From NCBI GenBank assembly GCA_945861025.1, contig CAMASN010000008.1, positions 1-64,000 on the forward strand: a stretch of DNA of 64,000 nucleotides, read 5' to 3'. This DNA comes from Ferrithrix thermotolerans DSM 19514 (GTDB lineage Bacteria > Actinomycetota > Acidimicrobiia > Acidimicrobiales > Ilumatobacteraceae). The position numbers were made by a program, and so were the translations under genes. Shown here in pieces: positions 51,595-61,384 of the stretch. Every line of letters begins with the position of its first letter. Position 1 is the first letter of the stretch. Below the pieces are notes generated by a model. It was not told the DNA's origin. It saw only the letters and a program-made list of their open reading frames with translations, and ran no database searches.

Positions 51595-52481
51595 ACCGCG
51601 CCCCCTTCTCGATTGCCGCGCTGCTGCAAATGATCGCCGATGACGGTGAGTGCCAACACCGTCAAGAACATCGCTGCTGCCGGCACCACAGCCGGATAGA
51701 CGCTGCGGTCCAGTTTGCTGACACCCGAAGCCATCATCGCTCCCCATGTTGGAGTGGGTGGCGCCACCGACAAGTTGAGATAGGCGAGGCCACCCTCGGC
51801 AACCATCGCCCCAGCAATCGCCACAATCGCTAACGAGAGAATCGACGGCAACACGTTGGGAAGAATCTCGCGCCTGATCACCCGCGAGTTCTTCGAGCCG
51901 ATCGCGCGTGCGGCCAAGACAAAGTCGTTCTTACCCACGTTCAGTGTGAGTCCGCGAACAATCCTCACTGTGGGCCCCAAGTAGATCAGCGCGATGGCAA
52001 ACACCACGGTCACCGGCCCGCGACTATTTGTAAATGCAACGATCGACACGGCAAGCAGTAGGGCCGGAAACGCAAGCAACACATCGACGATGAACATGAT
52101 GACCGTGTCGGCGCGGCGGCGCGAATGCCCAGCAAACATACCGATGCAGCCACCCACAACACACGACAGCAACACCGCGGCAATGCCCACGAGAATCGAG
52201 ACCCGCGCTCCGTACACACTTCGCGAGAACAAGTCCCGACCAAGTTGATCCGTTCCCAACCAGTTGTGCCACGAAGGCCCGCTGAGTGGCTTACCGGCGC
52301 GGGTGTCCTTTGGGTCGGCAAACGGCAGAACATCGGCAAACAGCGCCACGAGCGACAACGCGATCAGCCAACCAATCGCAATGAAATTCGAGACAGGTAA
52401 CCGGGCCTTGCCCAGCCCCTCATCGTCCACCTGCGGAGCATCGAGATGAGCCACGCCAGCGTTGTTCGTCACGGGACTCAT
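51591..52481 (-). CDS. Peptide ABC transporter permease (DppC/OppC)
   Basis: A 296-aa permease with an N-terminal helix, the OppC family stretch W-L-G-T-D-Q-L-G-R-D-L-F-S-R near residue 75 and six helices, with the coupling motif A-A-R-A-I-G-S-K-N-S-R near 190. The ATG overlaps the oppB-type stop (ATGA). No ABC ATPase gene accompanies it in the window. Confidence 0.92.
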   Translation of the reverse strand: MSPVTNNAGVAHLDAPQVDDEGLGKARLPVSNFIAIGWLIALSLVALFADVLPFADPKDTRAGKPLSGPSWHNWLGTDQLGRDLFSRSVYGARVSILVGIAAVLLSCVVGGCIGMFAGHSRRRADTVIMFIVDVLLAFPALLLAVSIVAFTNSRGPVTVVFAIALIYLGPTVRIVRGLTLNVGKNDFVLAARAIGSKNSRVIRREILPNVLPSILSLAIVAIAGAMVAEGGLAYLNLSVAPPTPTWGAMMASGVSKLDRSVYPAVVPAAAMFLTVLALTVIGDHLQQRGNREGGAV

Positions 52482-53416
52482 ATCCGCGTCCTCGGATCGA
52501 GAACGCCGTACAAGATGTCGACCAAAAAGTTGATGATCACAAAGGCAACGGTGAACACAACGATGGCGCCCTGCAAAGAAAGAAAATCGCGGTGCGTGAT
52601 TGCGTCGATTGTGTACCCGCCAAGCCCCGGCAAAGCAAAGATGCTCTCGACCATCACCGTGCCACCGATCATGCGACCCATCGTGACGCCTGCAACCGTG
52701 ATCACGCCGACCGAAGATGGTCGCAACGCATGTCGGCGGACGATGGCGCCCGTGCCCAAGCCTTTTGCCCGAGCGAACCAGATGTAGTCCTGCTGAAATG
52801 TATTGATGAGTTCGCTGCGCAGCAGCCTCATGTAGATAGCTACCTCGGGCAATGCAAGCGCCAACGACGGCAACGTCAAGGTGCGAAAGTGGTCGAGGAC
52901 GTCCTCGCTAATGCGCGTGAATCCGGTTGGCGAGAACCAATGCAACTTGGCCGAAAACACCGCCAGCATTCCGACCGCGAGCATGTACGCCGGAGCGGCG
53001 AGCATGCCAAGCGACAGCGCTGATGATGTTTGGTCAAGCCACTTACCTGGACGAAGCGCCGATGCAACAGCCATCGGTGTCGCAATCAGCAACGCAATCA
53101 GCTGCGAGAGCACCACGAGTTCGAGCGTGAGCCCAATGCGCTGCTGAATAGCTTCAGCAACCGGCTGCTTTGTTCGATACGACTTGCCAAGATCACCTTG
53201 CGTTGCGTGGCTCAGCCACGAAACGTAACGAACCGGCAAGGGGTCGTTGAGATGCAGTTCTTCGCGTGCCTTCTCACGATCTTGGGCACTTGCTTTGGCT
53301 CCCAGCACTGAATCGACCGTGTCGCCTGGCAACAGACTGATCATCGAAAATGACGCGGCGGTAACCGCGAGTAACACCAGCACTAGGCGTACTAGCCGGG
53401 CGAGAACCAGCCTCAT
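52478..53416 (-). CDS. Peptide ABC transporter permease (DppB/OppB)
   Basis: A 312-aa permease; N-terminal helix V-L-V-L-L-A-V-T-A-A-S-F and L-P-G-D-T-V near residue 30 are typical DppB, then five further helices with the A-R-A-K-G-L-G coupling motif near 220 and the C-terminal D-I-L-Y-G-V-L-D-P-R-T-R-I. It lies 24 nt after the binding-protein gene. Confidence 0.92.
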   Translation of the reverse strand: MRLVLARLVRLVLVLLAVTAASFSMISLLPGDTVDSVLGAKASAQDREKAREELHLNDPLPVRYVSWLSHATQGDLGKSYRTKQPVAEAIQQRIGLTLELVVLSQLIALLIATPMAVASALRPGKWLDQTSSALSLGMLAAPAYMLAVGMLAVFSAKLHWFSPTGFTRISEDVLDHFRTLTLPSLALALPEVAIYMRLLRSELINTFQQDYIWFARAKGLGTGAIVRRHALRPSSVGVITVAGVTMGRMIGGTVMVESIFALPGLGGYTIDAITHRDFLSLQGAIVVFTVAFVIINFLVDILYGVLDPRTRI

Positions 53417-53440
53417 GAACGACGAGCGTAGTTGCGGTGA

Positions 53441-55102
53441 CTATTGATCGAGCCACACATCTTTGAGATAGAAGCGCGCCGCCGTAAGCGGCCGACCCGG
53501 AGACCCGTCTGGCAATGTAAATGCGTCGAGACCCATCACTTTGCCCTGACCCACCACGGTCCAACCGGTGAACTCAAGCCACAAGAACGGCACGTTGGCC
53601 GCAAGTTCTTTCTGCACGATGTCGTACTGCACCTTGCGAGCAGTCGGGTCGCTGAGGGCACGTCCCTGATCGAGTGCTGCATCGAGTGCTGGGCTTGAGA
53701 ACTTGGTGAGGTCAAGGCCCGTACCAGAGTGGAAGTAGTTGTAATCGTTGTCGGGATCATCGCCGCCGATGCCACCCCAACCCGTTACGTCGTACTTGCC
53801 TCCCAATACTGCGCCAACGTTCTCGCCCTGCGCCCGCGACACGATGTCGGCCGTGATGCCAACATCGGCCCACATCGACTGAATCAGTTCTTGGAAGGAC
53901 ACGATGAAGGGGTCCTGGTTACCTGCGTACTCAACCTTGATTGGGCCGTTCTCGGCCGTGTACTCGTCGATCAACTTCGTTGCGGCAGCAACGTCGAACT
54001 GGGGGTAGTCAGTCTTGGAGTACCAGAACGAATCCTTAGGGTACGGACCGGTAGCCACTTCTTTTACGCCGGTGCCTTCGAGGAAATCGACAATGCGGTT
54101 GAGGTCAAGCGCCATAGCCATCGCCTTGCGCACCCGAAGGTCGTCAAGCGGTGGCTTTGAGGTGTTCAGCAAGATCACATCGGGGTCGCTCGGCGGCGCC
54201 TTCACGACATGAGCCTTGCCCTGCGACTCAAGCTCGAGATAGCTCTTCACCTCAGGAGAGTTCGCGGTAGCGATCACGTCGATGTCACCGCTGGCAAACG
54301 CAGCCTTACGGCTGTCTGAGTTGGTGATGGGGCGGAACTCAACCGAGTCGAGTAAGGCTGGCGTTTGCCAATACTTGTCGTTGCGAACCACCGTGAGATG
54401 GTCGTCGGGGCTCCACTCTTTGAACACGAAGGGACCCGTTCCAACAGGACTGCGGCTGCCATCGGGGCTCGCCAACATCTTCGGTGCAGCGATGTAGCCA
54501 AGCTGACCGGCGAACCCACCGGTGAGTGCATTGGGGAACGCGCCCCATGGCTTCGACATCGTCATCTCAAGGGTGAGATCGTCGACGACCTTCATTGACG
54601 ACAGCAGCGCAATGGCTCCCTTTGCGATGGGACTCGCCAAGGCGGCATCAAAGTTCTGCATCACGGCATCGGCAGTGAGCGGATCGCCGTCGTGGAAGGT
54701 GACGTTGGGGCGCACCTTGATGGTCCACACAGTCGAATCGGCATTGGCTGTAATCGACTCAGCAAGGTACGGCTGGGCCACGCCTGCTGGGTCGTATGCG
54801 GCGAGGGTGTCGAAGACGGCACGAGCCACGTCGTGTCCACCATGACCCCACGCGTCGTTTTGTGGACTCCAACCTGTCGCTTCGGCCTCGACGCCAACCA
54901 CGAGGTTGCCACCCGACTTAGGAGCGGCTACCTCGGTGGTGACTGCGGCCTCTGACGACGCTGTGGTGTCGGCAACCGCGGACGTGACGTCGCTCGATGC
55001 TGGCGAACTGCTGCTGCACGCTGGCACAAGCGCGCCCACAACAGCCACTGCAGCAGCAACTGCGAAGAAGCGAACCCTTGATTTCGAAATGCGTGCGTTC
55101 AC
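53441..55102 (-). CDS. Peptide-binding lipoprotein (DppA/OppA family)
   Basis: A 553-aa family 5 solute-binding lipoprotein. Signal peptide with lipobox L-V-P-A-C, a Ser-rich linker, then the SBP_bac_5 fold with T-V-W-T-I-K-V-R-P-N-V-T-F-H-D-G-D-P near residue 125 and the late A-N-V-P-F-L-W-L-E-F. The GTG at 55102 follows GGGAGG by 6 nt. It feeds the two permeases downstream. Confidence 0.92.
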   Translation of the reverse strand: MNARISKSRVRFFAVAAAVAVVGALVPACSSSSPASSDVTSAVADTTASSEAAVTTEVAAPKSGGNLVVGVEAEATGWSPQNDAWGHGGHDVARAVFDTLAAYDPAGVAQPYLAESITANADSTVWTIKVRPNVTFHDGDPLTADAVMQNFDAALASPIAKGAIALLSSMKVVDDLTLEMTMSKPWGAFPNALTGGFAGQLGYIAAPKMLASPDGSRSPVGTGPFVFKEWSPDDHLTVVRNDKYWQTPALLDSVEFRPITNSDSRKAAFASGDIDVIATANSPEVKSYLELESQGKAHVVKAPPSDPDVILLNTSKPPLDDLRVRKAMAMALDLNRIVDFLEGTGVKEVATGPYPKDSFWYSKTDYPQFDVAAATKLIDEYTAENGPIKVEYAGNQDPFIVSFQELIQSMWADVGITADIVSRAQGENVGAVLGGKYDVTGWGGIGGDDPDNDYNYFHSGTGLDLTKFSSPALDAALDQGRALSDPTARKVQYDIVQKELAANVPFLWLEFTGWTVVGQGKVMGLDAFTLPDGSPGRPLTAARFYLKDVWLDQ

Positions 55103-55204
55103 GAAGCCCTCCCAAAAGGTTGCTTGCAGCCCTCAACGAACGTGGACAACAAGGCGGTCAAATACTCGCGCATTCTTGCACACCGTACAAGATGAATCTG
55201 GACA

Positions 55205-56275
55205 TCAGCGAGAGGGCCGGCCGACAATCAGTTCGGTCACGCCATGCATCAACACATCGGGGCGATAACTCGCCTGATTGACGGTGCCAGTGATCACCAG
55301 ACCGCTCGTGGGCTCAATGTGCATCAGCACGCCCCAGTGCCCGCGATGGCCGCGCAACTCGAGGCCGTTGCTCTGCCGCGCGTCGACACCAAGGCCGTAG
55401 CCCACGTAGCCCACTGTGTGACGCGCCGGATCGAGCGCTCGAAAGTCGTAAGCAAACATCTCAGCAAGTGCGACGCGGTTCACCACGTCGCCACGTACTA
55501 ACGCTGCGATGAAGGCGGCAAGATCGGCGGCCGTTGACACCAACCCTCCGCCGGCCCAGTCGGCAGAACCGTGAATCGCCATGACGTCGAGATCGCCCTC
55601 GTGCGCATGCGTGAGCTGTGGTCCCCGATGCGCTTCGTAACCCTCGAGATAAGTCTCGCTGAGGCCGAGTGGTGTCAAAATCCGTCGCCGGTATGACTCA
55701 TGCAACGCACATAGGTCGAGTTGCTCGATGATCAATCCGAGCAGCACATAACCCGTGTCCGAATACGCATAGCCATAGCCCAGGTCGGGCGCGAACAATG
55801 CCGAGCCAGCAGTAACCGCAAGCTCCACAAGCTCTCGCGGAGTCCACACCTTGCTGGGGTCGGCGCCCAGCAAGCTGAAGAACTCGGGAGCGCTCGCGTA
55901 ATCGAAGAGGCCGCTCGAATGGCGCAACAACTGACGCACCGTGATCTCGTGGCCGTACGAATGACCCTCAAAGACATGCACCTGATCGACGAGGTCGCGC
56001 ATTGACGGGTCGAGAAGTGACACCATCTGGTCGTCCAATTGCAACCGGTGCTCATCGACCAACTGCATCAGCACCGCTGCCGTGAAGGTCTTCGTAATGC
56101 TGGCGATACGAAACGAGTCGGTTGGTAACACCGCTGTCGCGTCATTGCGGCTGACCGTGCCAGCCGAGCCTTGCCAGACGAAGTGTTCGCTTGGGTACTC
56201 GACACGCAGGATGCAGCTTGGTGAGGTACCGGCCACCTCGGCGTCGACGAGTTCTTGTAACCGTTGCCCGTTCAT
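55205..56275 (-). CDS. Beta-lactamase-fold serine hydrolase (D-aminopeptidase/DD-peptidase type)
   Basis: A 356-aa protein with S-I-T-K near residue 60, Y-S-D-T-G-Y near 170 and H-R-G-H-W-G near 313, the SxxK / YxN-variant / HxG set. No signal peptide. About 100 bp without a gene separates it from the peptide-binding protein; the region upstream of the latter holds only its ribosome site. It is a second, distinct member of the family found earlier in the operon, and differs by lacking the long C-terminal domain. The substrate is unknown. Confidence 0.82.
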   Translation of the reverse strand: MNGQRLQELVDAEVAGTSPSCILRVEYPSEHFVWQGSAGTVSRNDATAVLPTDSFRIASITKTFTAAVLMQLVDEHRLQLDDQMVSLLDPSMRDLVDQVHVFEGHSYGHEITVRQLLRHSSGLFDYASAPEFFSLLGADPSKVWTPRELVELAVTAGSALFAPDLGYGYAYSDTGYVLLGLIIEQLDLCALHESYRRRILTPLGLSETYLEGYEAHRGPQLTHAHEGDLDVMAIHGSADWAGGGLVSTAADLAAFIAALVRGDVVNRVALAEMFAYDFRALDPARHTVGYVGYGLGVDARQSNGLELRGHRGHWGVLMHIEPTSGLVITGTVNQASYRPDVLMHGVTELIVGRPSR

Positions 56276-57240
56276 CTGTGCTCCGATGTCGGGAGATCGC
56301 GCAGCAACCGCAGAAACGAAATAGCTGACTCGCGATCAAAGGTAGAACCCAACGCAGCCATCGTGGCGAGGCGCGCCTTTTGCGGACTGAGGCCGCCGGC
56401 CCCGATGGCACCCATGAGCGCAAGTCCATCGTCATCGAACGTTGCGGTATACGGCCGAGACGCCAACACCACGAGCACGCCCGCTTGTGATGCACGATGG
56501 ATCGGACCCCACAACGCCATCGGCACATTGAGGTCGCCGAAAACTTCGAGCACGATGCCCCGTGCTCCGGTGACCGCCAGATCGAACAACTCTGGAGCCA
56601 TGCCGGGGTACGCCGTGAGAAGCACGACCGCCGGTTCGAGAGCTGTGGTGTCAACAACGGTCCGGTCGGAGGGCGCAACGAACCGTGGTAACTCTTCGAC
56701 GAAACTTCCTACCGCTGAGAACGGTGCCGACGTAAACGCATTCACAGTTGTTGCATCGATCTTGGTGATGCGACGCGCTGAATGAATTTCGCCATTGAGG
56801 CACACCATCACACCGCGATTGCGAGCGTCCGGCGACGCGGCGAGCGCAATGGACTGCACGATGTTCAATGGACCGTCTGGCTCGTTGTGCGAATGAACTC
56901 GCATAGAGCCCGTAAACACCACAGGAACCGAGGTGCGCGATCCGAGCAACAGGTCCGCGACAAACGCAGTGAGTTCCAACGTGTCGGTTCCGTGCAGCAC
57001 CACAACGCCCATTGCGCCTTGATCGATAGCTGCTTGCACCTGGGCGACGATCATCACCATGTCGTCGACCGAAAGGTTCGAACTTGAACCCGAAGCAACA
57101 TCGGTGACACGCACCGCAACCTGAACCTCCGTGAGTTCGCCAATCAGTTCGGCGCCCGTGAGACCTGTCCAGTCGGTGCCGTCGAAATGCGACGAAATGG
57201 TGCCGCCGGTGGCAACAACATGCACAGTGCCTTCGATCAT
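56272..57240 (-). CDS. L-asparaginase-type amidohydrolase
   Basis: A 322-aa asparaginase. The first catalytic Thr is in V-V-A-T-G-G-T-I-S near residue 13, the second set in L-H-G-T-D-T-L-E near 83, with M-R-V-H-S-H-N-E-P-D-G after it. No signal peptide, hence cytoplasmic. Typical length. It could hydrolyse asparagine or an isoaspartyl/D-amide released from peptides. Overlaps both neighbours by 4 nt. Confidence 0.88.
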   Translation of the reverse strand: MIEGTVHVVATGGTISSHFDGTDWTGLTGAELIGELTEVQVAVRVTDVASGSSSNLSVDDMVMIVAQVQAAIDQGAMGVVVLHGTDTLELTAFVADLLLGSRTSVPVVFTGSMRVHSHNEPDGPLNIVQSIALAASPDARNRGVMVCLNGEIHSARRITKIDATTVNAFTSAPFSAVGSFVEELPRFVAPSDRTVVDTTALEPAVVLLTAYPGMAPELFDLAVTGARGIVLEVFGDLNVPMALWGPIHRASQAGVLVVLASRPYTATFDDDGLALMGAIGAGGLSPQKARLATMAALGSTFDRESAISFLRLLRDLPTSEHR

Positions 57241-58784
57241 TGCGATGCTCCATTGGGTGGTGAGATCGGCTCCGGCATCAGCACTACCTCGCTTCGGTTC
57301 ATCATCGCGCGGTCAGAAACATCGTCGAGCGGAAAGACCGGCCGCGGGAGATGTCGCCACCGTACCGACGCGAGATCGGGGGTGGCGACACCAGGCGCCC
57401 CAACTTCAATCATCTGCTCTGGGTGAAACATCGTGTCGAAGCCAGCGCGGAAATGACCACGCGATTTCACGACCACCACTCGCGCCAACTCTGGCGCGAT
57501 GCCCACATGGCGCATCGTGTCGGGATCGGCGCACTGCAGTGGCTTGCTCGCCACCGCCACCGTGATGCCGCCAATCTTCAGAGCGCACGACCGACCCGGC
57601 GACCGCACCGCACCTTCGTACACCCCATGTGTCGGAACGAATTCGTTGTCGATCAGAGCGAGCACGATCGCATGAGCAGCGAAGGGCACGGCGAGCTCAT
57701 CGACCGAACCACGATTGAAGGTGGCCCCGAATTCGCCACCGACGCCGACCTGCCAAGCTTCGTCGACGAGCGCAGCATCGCAGTGCAGTGCCATACACAC
57801 ATCGGCAACGCCCGCTTCGTAGAGCGCGCGAAGTACAAACGTGGAGTTGCCTGGCGCGCCACCACCCGGGTTGTCTGCCACATCGGCCAACAACACCGCG
57901 GGCTCCAAAGAGTTCGATGTACGCGCCGCGGCCACTACTGCATCGGCCAAAGCCGTGGCATGCAGCCGATAACGACCGCGCAGCGACCACGCTCGGTCGG
58001 CCAACGACCGTGCCAAGGCAGCGGCTTCGCTGCGACCATTGTCAGCAGCGGTGATAACCACCGACAGGCCACAATCGGGCGAGTCGCCCAAAGCGAAGCC
58101 ACCAAAAATCGACACATTCATAATCGGCTCGACACAGTGCTGCTGACCCAACTCGACAACTTCGCCAAGTGGTTCGCCGGCCGTGGTGAGCTGCGCGATT
58201 TGGGGCAGCACCAACGGCAGTTTGCTGAAAGCCCTCACCGTACGAACGCCACTGAGCAGGCGATGCAATAGGACCGCAGCCTCGCGTAACCGATCATGGA
58301 TATCGACGTGGGGATTCGTGCGATAACCAACAATGCCATCACATGCACCGACCATTGCAGCAGAGACATTGGCGTGCAGATCGAGCACCGCCACGATCGG
58401 CACGTTGAGGCCAACGATGGTACGCACGAGCGAGAGGTACTCGCCATCGGGATCGGAGGCTGAGGTAGTAGTGCCGGCGCCGTGGCCAAGCACGCCGATG
58501 CCATCGAGTGGCCCAGCAGATCTCAACTCACTAGAGAGGGTCGCCATGAGCTTTCTGAAATCGGAGTCGAGCAGCGGCCCGCCGGCTCTGAACTCGAGCG
58601 TGGGCAAGGCAACAAGTTCGAATGCCATCAGCGTCGCAAGCGTCTCGATAAATGGTCCCGCCTCCCAGCTTGCGGCCAAGCCGCCGGGCCGGGACCGCAC
58701 ATCGAGTCCGTCACTCAATCGAAGGGGAGCAGCCAAGATGTTTGCTTCGTGCGAGTAGCCGAGCACACCGATGCGCGCAGTCAT
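57237..58784 (-). CDS. M81-family metallopeptidase (MlrC-like)
   Basis: A 515-aa protein of COG5476/M81. Family motifs: G-V-L-G-Y-S-H-E-A-N near the start, H-G-A-G (L-G-H-G-A-G) near 100, V-L-D-L-H-A-N-V near 135, Y-R-T-N-P-H-V-D-I-H near 155 and A-D-V-A-D-N-P-G-G-G-A-P-G near 297. MlrC of this family cleaves linearised microcystin and the Adda-Glu linkage in sphingomonads, but the family is much broader. The ATG at 58784 overlaps the PepN stop (ATGA); the frame is open further but out of context. Confidence 0.85.
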   Translation of the reverse strand: MTARIGVLGYSHEANILAAPLRLSDGLDVRSRPGGLAASWEAGPFIETLATLMAFELVALPTLEFRAGGPLLDSDFRKLMATLSSELRSAGPLDGIGVLGHGAGTTTSASDPDGEYLSLVRTIVGLNVPIVAVLDLHANVSAAMVGACDGIVGYRTNPHVDIHDRLREAAVLLHRLLSGVRTVRAFSKLPLVLPQIAQLTTAGEPLGEVVELGQQHCVEPIMNVSIFGGFALGDSPDCGLSVVITAADNGRSEAAALARSLADRAWSLRGRYRLHATALADAVVAAARTSNSLEPAVLLADVADNPGGGAPGNSTFVLRALYEAGVADVCMALHCDAALVDEAWQVGVGGEFGATFNRGSVDELAVPFAAHAIVLALIDNEFVPTHGVYEGAVRSPGRSCALKIGGITVAVASKPLQCADPDTMRHVGIAPELARVVVVKSRGHFRAGFDTMFHPEQMIEVGAPGVATPDLASVRWRHLPRPVFPLDDVSDRAMMNRSEVVLMPEPISPPNGASQ

Positions 58785-61381
58785 CGGGGAGCCAACAACT
58801 GATCCAGCCGGCTGGCTGCAAATTGAGGCAGGCCAGGCATCGTCCGCATCCGAGTGAGTTCGGATCGCATCAGCGTTTGACGAGCCTCGTCGAATCGTTG
58901 AAATTGCAAGAGATCGCCCACGAGGCGCAGCACCAGAGCCGGGTTTACCTGAAACAGTTCGGCGGTCTCGTCGACAAATGCCGCGTAGCCCTGACCAGAC
59001 AGGTGGTGGAACTGACTGCGGTTTCTGGTGCAGAAGGGGAACCACACCGCCATTATCCGTGCTCGGTCGGTGCGCACGTAGAGGTCACTGTCGACGATCG
59101 CCCGAATGCGTTGAATCGTGCTCGCGCTTCGCGAACCCGACTGGGCGCGAATCCAACGCTCGAGTAACCGAGGTGACCCACTCCAACGTTCGCGAGTACG
59201 GGCCAATGCTTTTTCGACGATGGCACCATCGTGATGCGCGAGCTGAACAAGAGCCCGAACTGCGGTGGTGTTGTTCGAAGAGTCGATGCGCCGGACGGCC
59301 CGATCGAGATCGGCCGTATCGCCAGTTTCGAGCAGCAGCCCTAAACACACATCGGTCAGTGAGCGTTTGGCAATGTCGCGTGCCTGCCAACTTTGCGCTA
59401 TGTCGTCACCATTACGTTCGAAGGCTTCGCGAAGTTGCGGGGTAATCGCTTCAGTAAGCCGCCTGCGGAAAGCCATCAGACCGTTGTGGACTCCATCGAC
59501 ATCAATCAGCCAGTCGCGATCGCCGATGGCGTATTCATCAGGCGATGCAAGGAGATGCGCCACGGTCGCAGGATCCTCTGCGGGATTCATCAGCACGGCG
59601 CCAAGCGACGCAGCTAACAACTCGACAACGGCGCCGCTTGCCGCCGCATCGTCGCGGCGGATCGCATCGATGCCGCGAATCATGAGTTGCTCCGCGGCCA
59701 GCCACCTCGCCACCGCATCGGATTCGCTCTGAACAATGACGGCGAGCTGCTCGCTGGTGTGGTCGGTGCTGAGATCGATCGGCGCCGTATAGCCCCGCAA
59801 GAGCGACGGGATCGATGTCGACACAGCTCGGAAGCTAAAGCGCTGAGACCGCTCTGTGAGCAAGAGTTGGTGCACATGGCTTCTCTGCGCCGAGCCCGCC
59901 GAGCCAACCGCTGCGACCTTGATGGCAGCTCCATCGGCTGCGAAGAATGCAACATCGATGGGAATGAACACCGCCGGGTCATCGCCAAGCGAGTCGGTTC
60001 GCTTGAGGCTCATGGTCAGCAGGCCGTCTGAATCGGAGGCGGTGGTGGCAGCGATTACGGGGCGCCCGACAAGTGAAAACCATCGAGCAACTCCATCGAT
60101 GGCTTCAGCCTGATGCGGCGCAGCAGCGCGAAGTTCGTTGACGAAATCGAAGACTCCGGCACTACGCAGATCGAAGCGCTCGATGAACGCCACAAACGCC
60201 TGCCGCCAAGCTGCGCTGCCCACAACGCTGCGGAGCATGCGGAAGATTTCGGCGCCTTTGAAGTAGGTGGTTCGGGTGTACAACTGAGCCGGATCGGTCA
60301 CGCCCGGCTGCAGCACCGCAGCGCCCACGGTGATTTCCTCGGGGAACTGAAGACGGCGCAAGTCGATCACAAACTGGATTCGACCTGCTGGGCCATAGCG
60401 CTGTTCACGGAAGTCGTGCTGACCAAGAACCGTGAGCCCTTCTTTGAGTGCCAACTGCTGCCAATCGGAAACCGTGACGCGATTGCCGCGAACCTGATGC
60501 AGATACTCGTGCGACACGTTGGCAAGGATGGCCACAAGATCGTCGTCGGTGTATCCGGCCGGATCGGTGAGCAACGTGGTGGGCTCAAAGAACATCAGGC
60601 CGTGATATTCGGTGGCATCTGGGTAACCCGGAATAGCGACGAAGCGCAGCGTGTCGAGGTCGTGAGGAACTCCACCTTGGGCTTCGTCCCAGGCCATCAC
60701 CTCGGGCATCAGCTCAAGCGCATATGCGGCACCACCAATCAGTTCTGGAGCCGCGACAACCTCGAGATTGATACGACGGCCGTCGCTTGTCGTGTGCGAA
60801 GAGCTTTGGTGGTCAAGCGTGCCGGCAACGAGGGCAAACAGGTAGGTGGGTTTGGGGATCGGATCACTAAACGAAGCCCAATGCCGCCCATCGTCAAGCG
60901 TGCCCTCGCTGACGCGATCGCCGTTGCACAGCAGCACCGGATACTGAGTCGGGTCGGCAACAAGGGTGACCCTATATGTCGATCTCACGTTGGGTCGGTC
61001 GAGGCAATATGTGAAGCGCCGCATCCCGTGGGGCTCGCAGTTGGTGCTCAACATGCCTGGGCGCGCGGTGAGCCCTGGCTGCGTTGGCCCACCTGGCGCA
61101 ACCACCACGATGCAGGTGACGTCGGCTGTACTGAGACCATCCAATGAAAGCTGCAGCGATACAGCGCTCTGTACGTACTCGCTCTCACCGAGGACACGAC
61201 CGTTGATCTTGACGAGCGACAACTCGAAGCCTTTTCCGTCGAGCACCAACGGCGCGTCGAGCGGTGCCAACCCATTTCGCCGGACAGCCAAGGTAGATGT
61301 AACCACTGTGCGCTGCGCATCGAGTTCGAAGTGCAGCGTTGTGTGGTCGACACACCAATCGCCATCGAAATCGTGAGGCAT
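58781..61381 (-). CDS. PepN-type M1 aminopeptidase with altered GxMEN motif
   Basis: An 866-aa aminopeptidase. H291-E292-Y-L-H295 and E314 form the zinc site; the wider match to E. coli PepN is good (N-C-E116 for E121, N-R-V-T-V-S-D-W-Q-Q-L-A-L-K-E-G, T-T-Y373-F-K-G-A-E for the catalytic Tyr). Where PepN has G-A-M-E-N-K-G-L this protein has D-A-T-E259-Y-H-G-L: the N-terminus-binding Glu is kept, but Met and Asn are replaced, which should alter the S1 pocket. It is a cytosolic enzyme without signal peptide. It lies 3 nt after the class V aminotransferase gene. Confidence 0.88.
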   Translation of the reverse strand: MPHDFDGDWCVDHTTLHFELDAQRTVVTSTLAVRRNGLAPLDAPLVLDGKGFELSLVKINGRVLGESEYVQSAVSLQLSLDGLSTADVTCIVVVAPGGPTQPGLTARPGMLSTNCEPHGMRRFTYCLDRPNVRSTYRVTLVADPTQYPVLLCNGDRVSEGTLDDGRHWASFSDPIPKPTYLFALVAGTLDHQSSSHTTSDGRRINLEVVAAPELIGGAAYALELMPEVMAWDEAQGGVPHDLDTLRFVAIPGYPDATEYHGLMFFEPTTLLTDPAGYTDDDLVAILANVSHEYLHQVRGNRVTVSDWQQLALKEGLTVLGQHDFREQRYGPAGRIQFVIDLRRLQFPEEITVGAAVLQPGVTDPAQLYTRTTYFKGAEIFRMLRSVVGSAAWRQAFVAFIERFDLRSAGVFDFVNELRAAAPHQAEAIDGVARWFSLVGRPVIAATTASDSDGLLTMSLKRTDSLGDDPAVFIPIDVAFFAADGAAIKVAAVGSAGSAQRSHVHQLLLTERSQRFSFRAVSTSIPSLLRGYTAPIDLSTDHTSEQLAVIVQSESDAVARWLAAEQLMIRGIDAIRRDDAAASGAVVELLAASLGAVLMNPAEDPATVAHLLASPDEYAIGDRDWLIDVDGVHNGLMAFRRRLTEAITPQLREAFERNGDDIAQSWQARDIAKRSLTDVCLGLLLETGDTADLDRAVRRIDSSNNTTAVRALVQLAHHDGAIVEKALARTRERWSGSPRLLERWIRAQSGSRSASTIQRIRAIVDSDLYVRTDRARIMAVWFPFCTRNRSQFHHLSGQGYAAFVDETAELFQVNPALVLRLVGDLLQFQRFDEARQTLMRSELTRMRTMPGLPQFAASRLDQLLAPR

Positions 61382-61384
61382 GAG

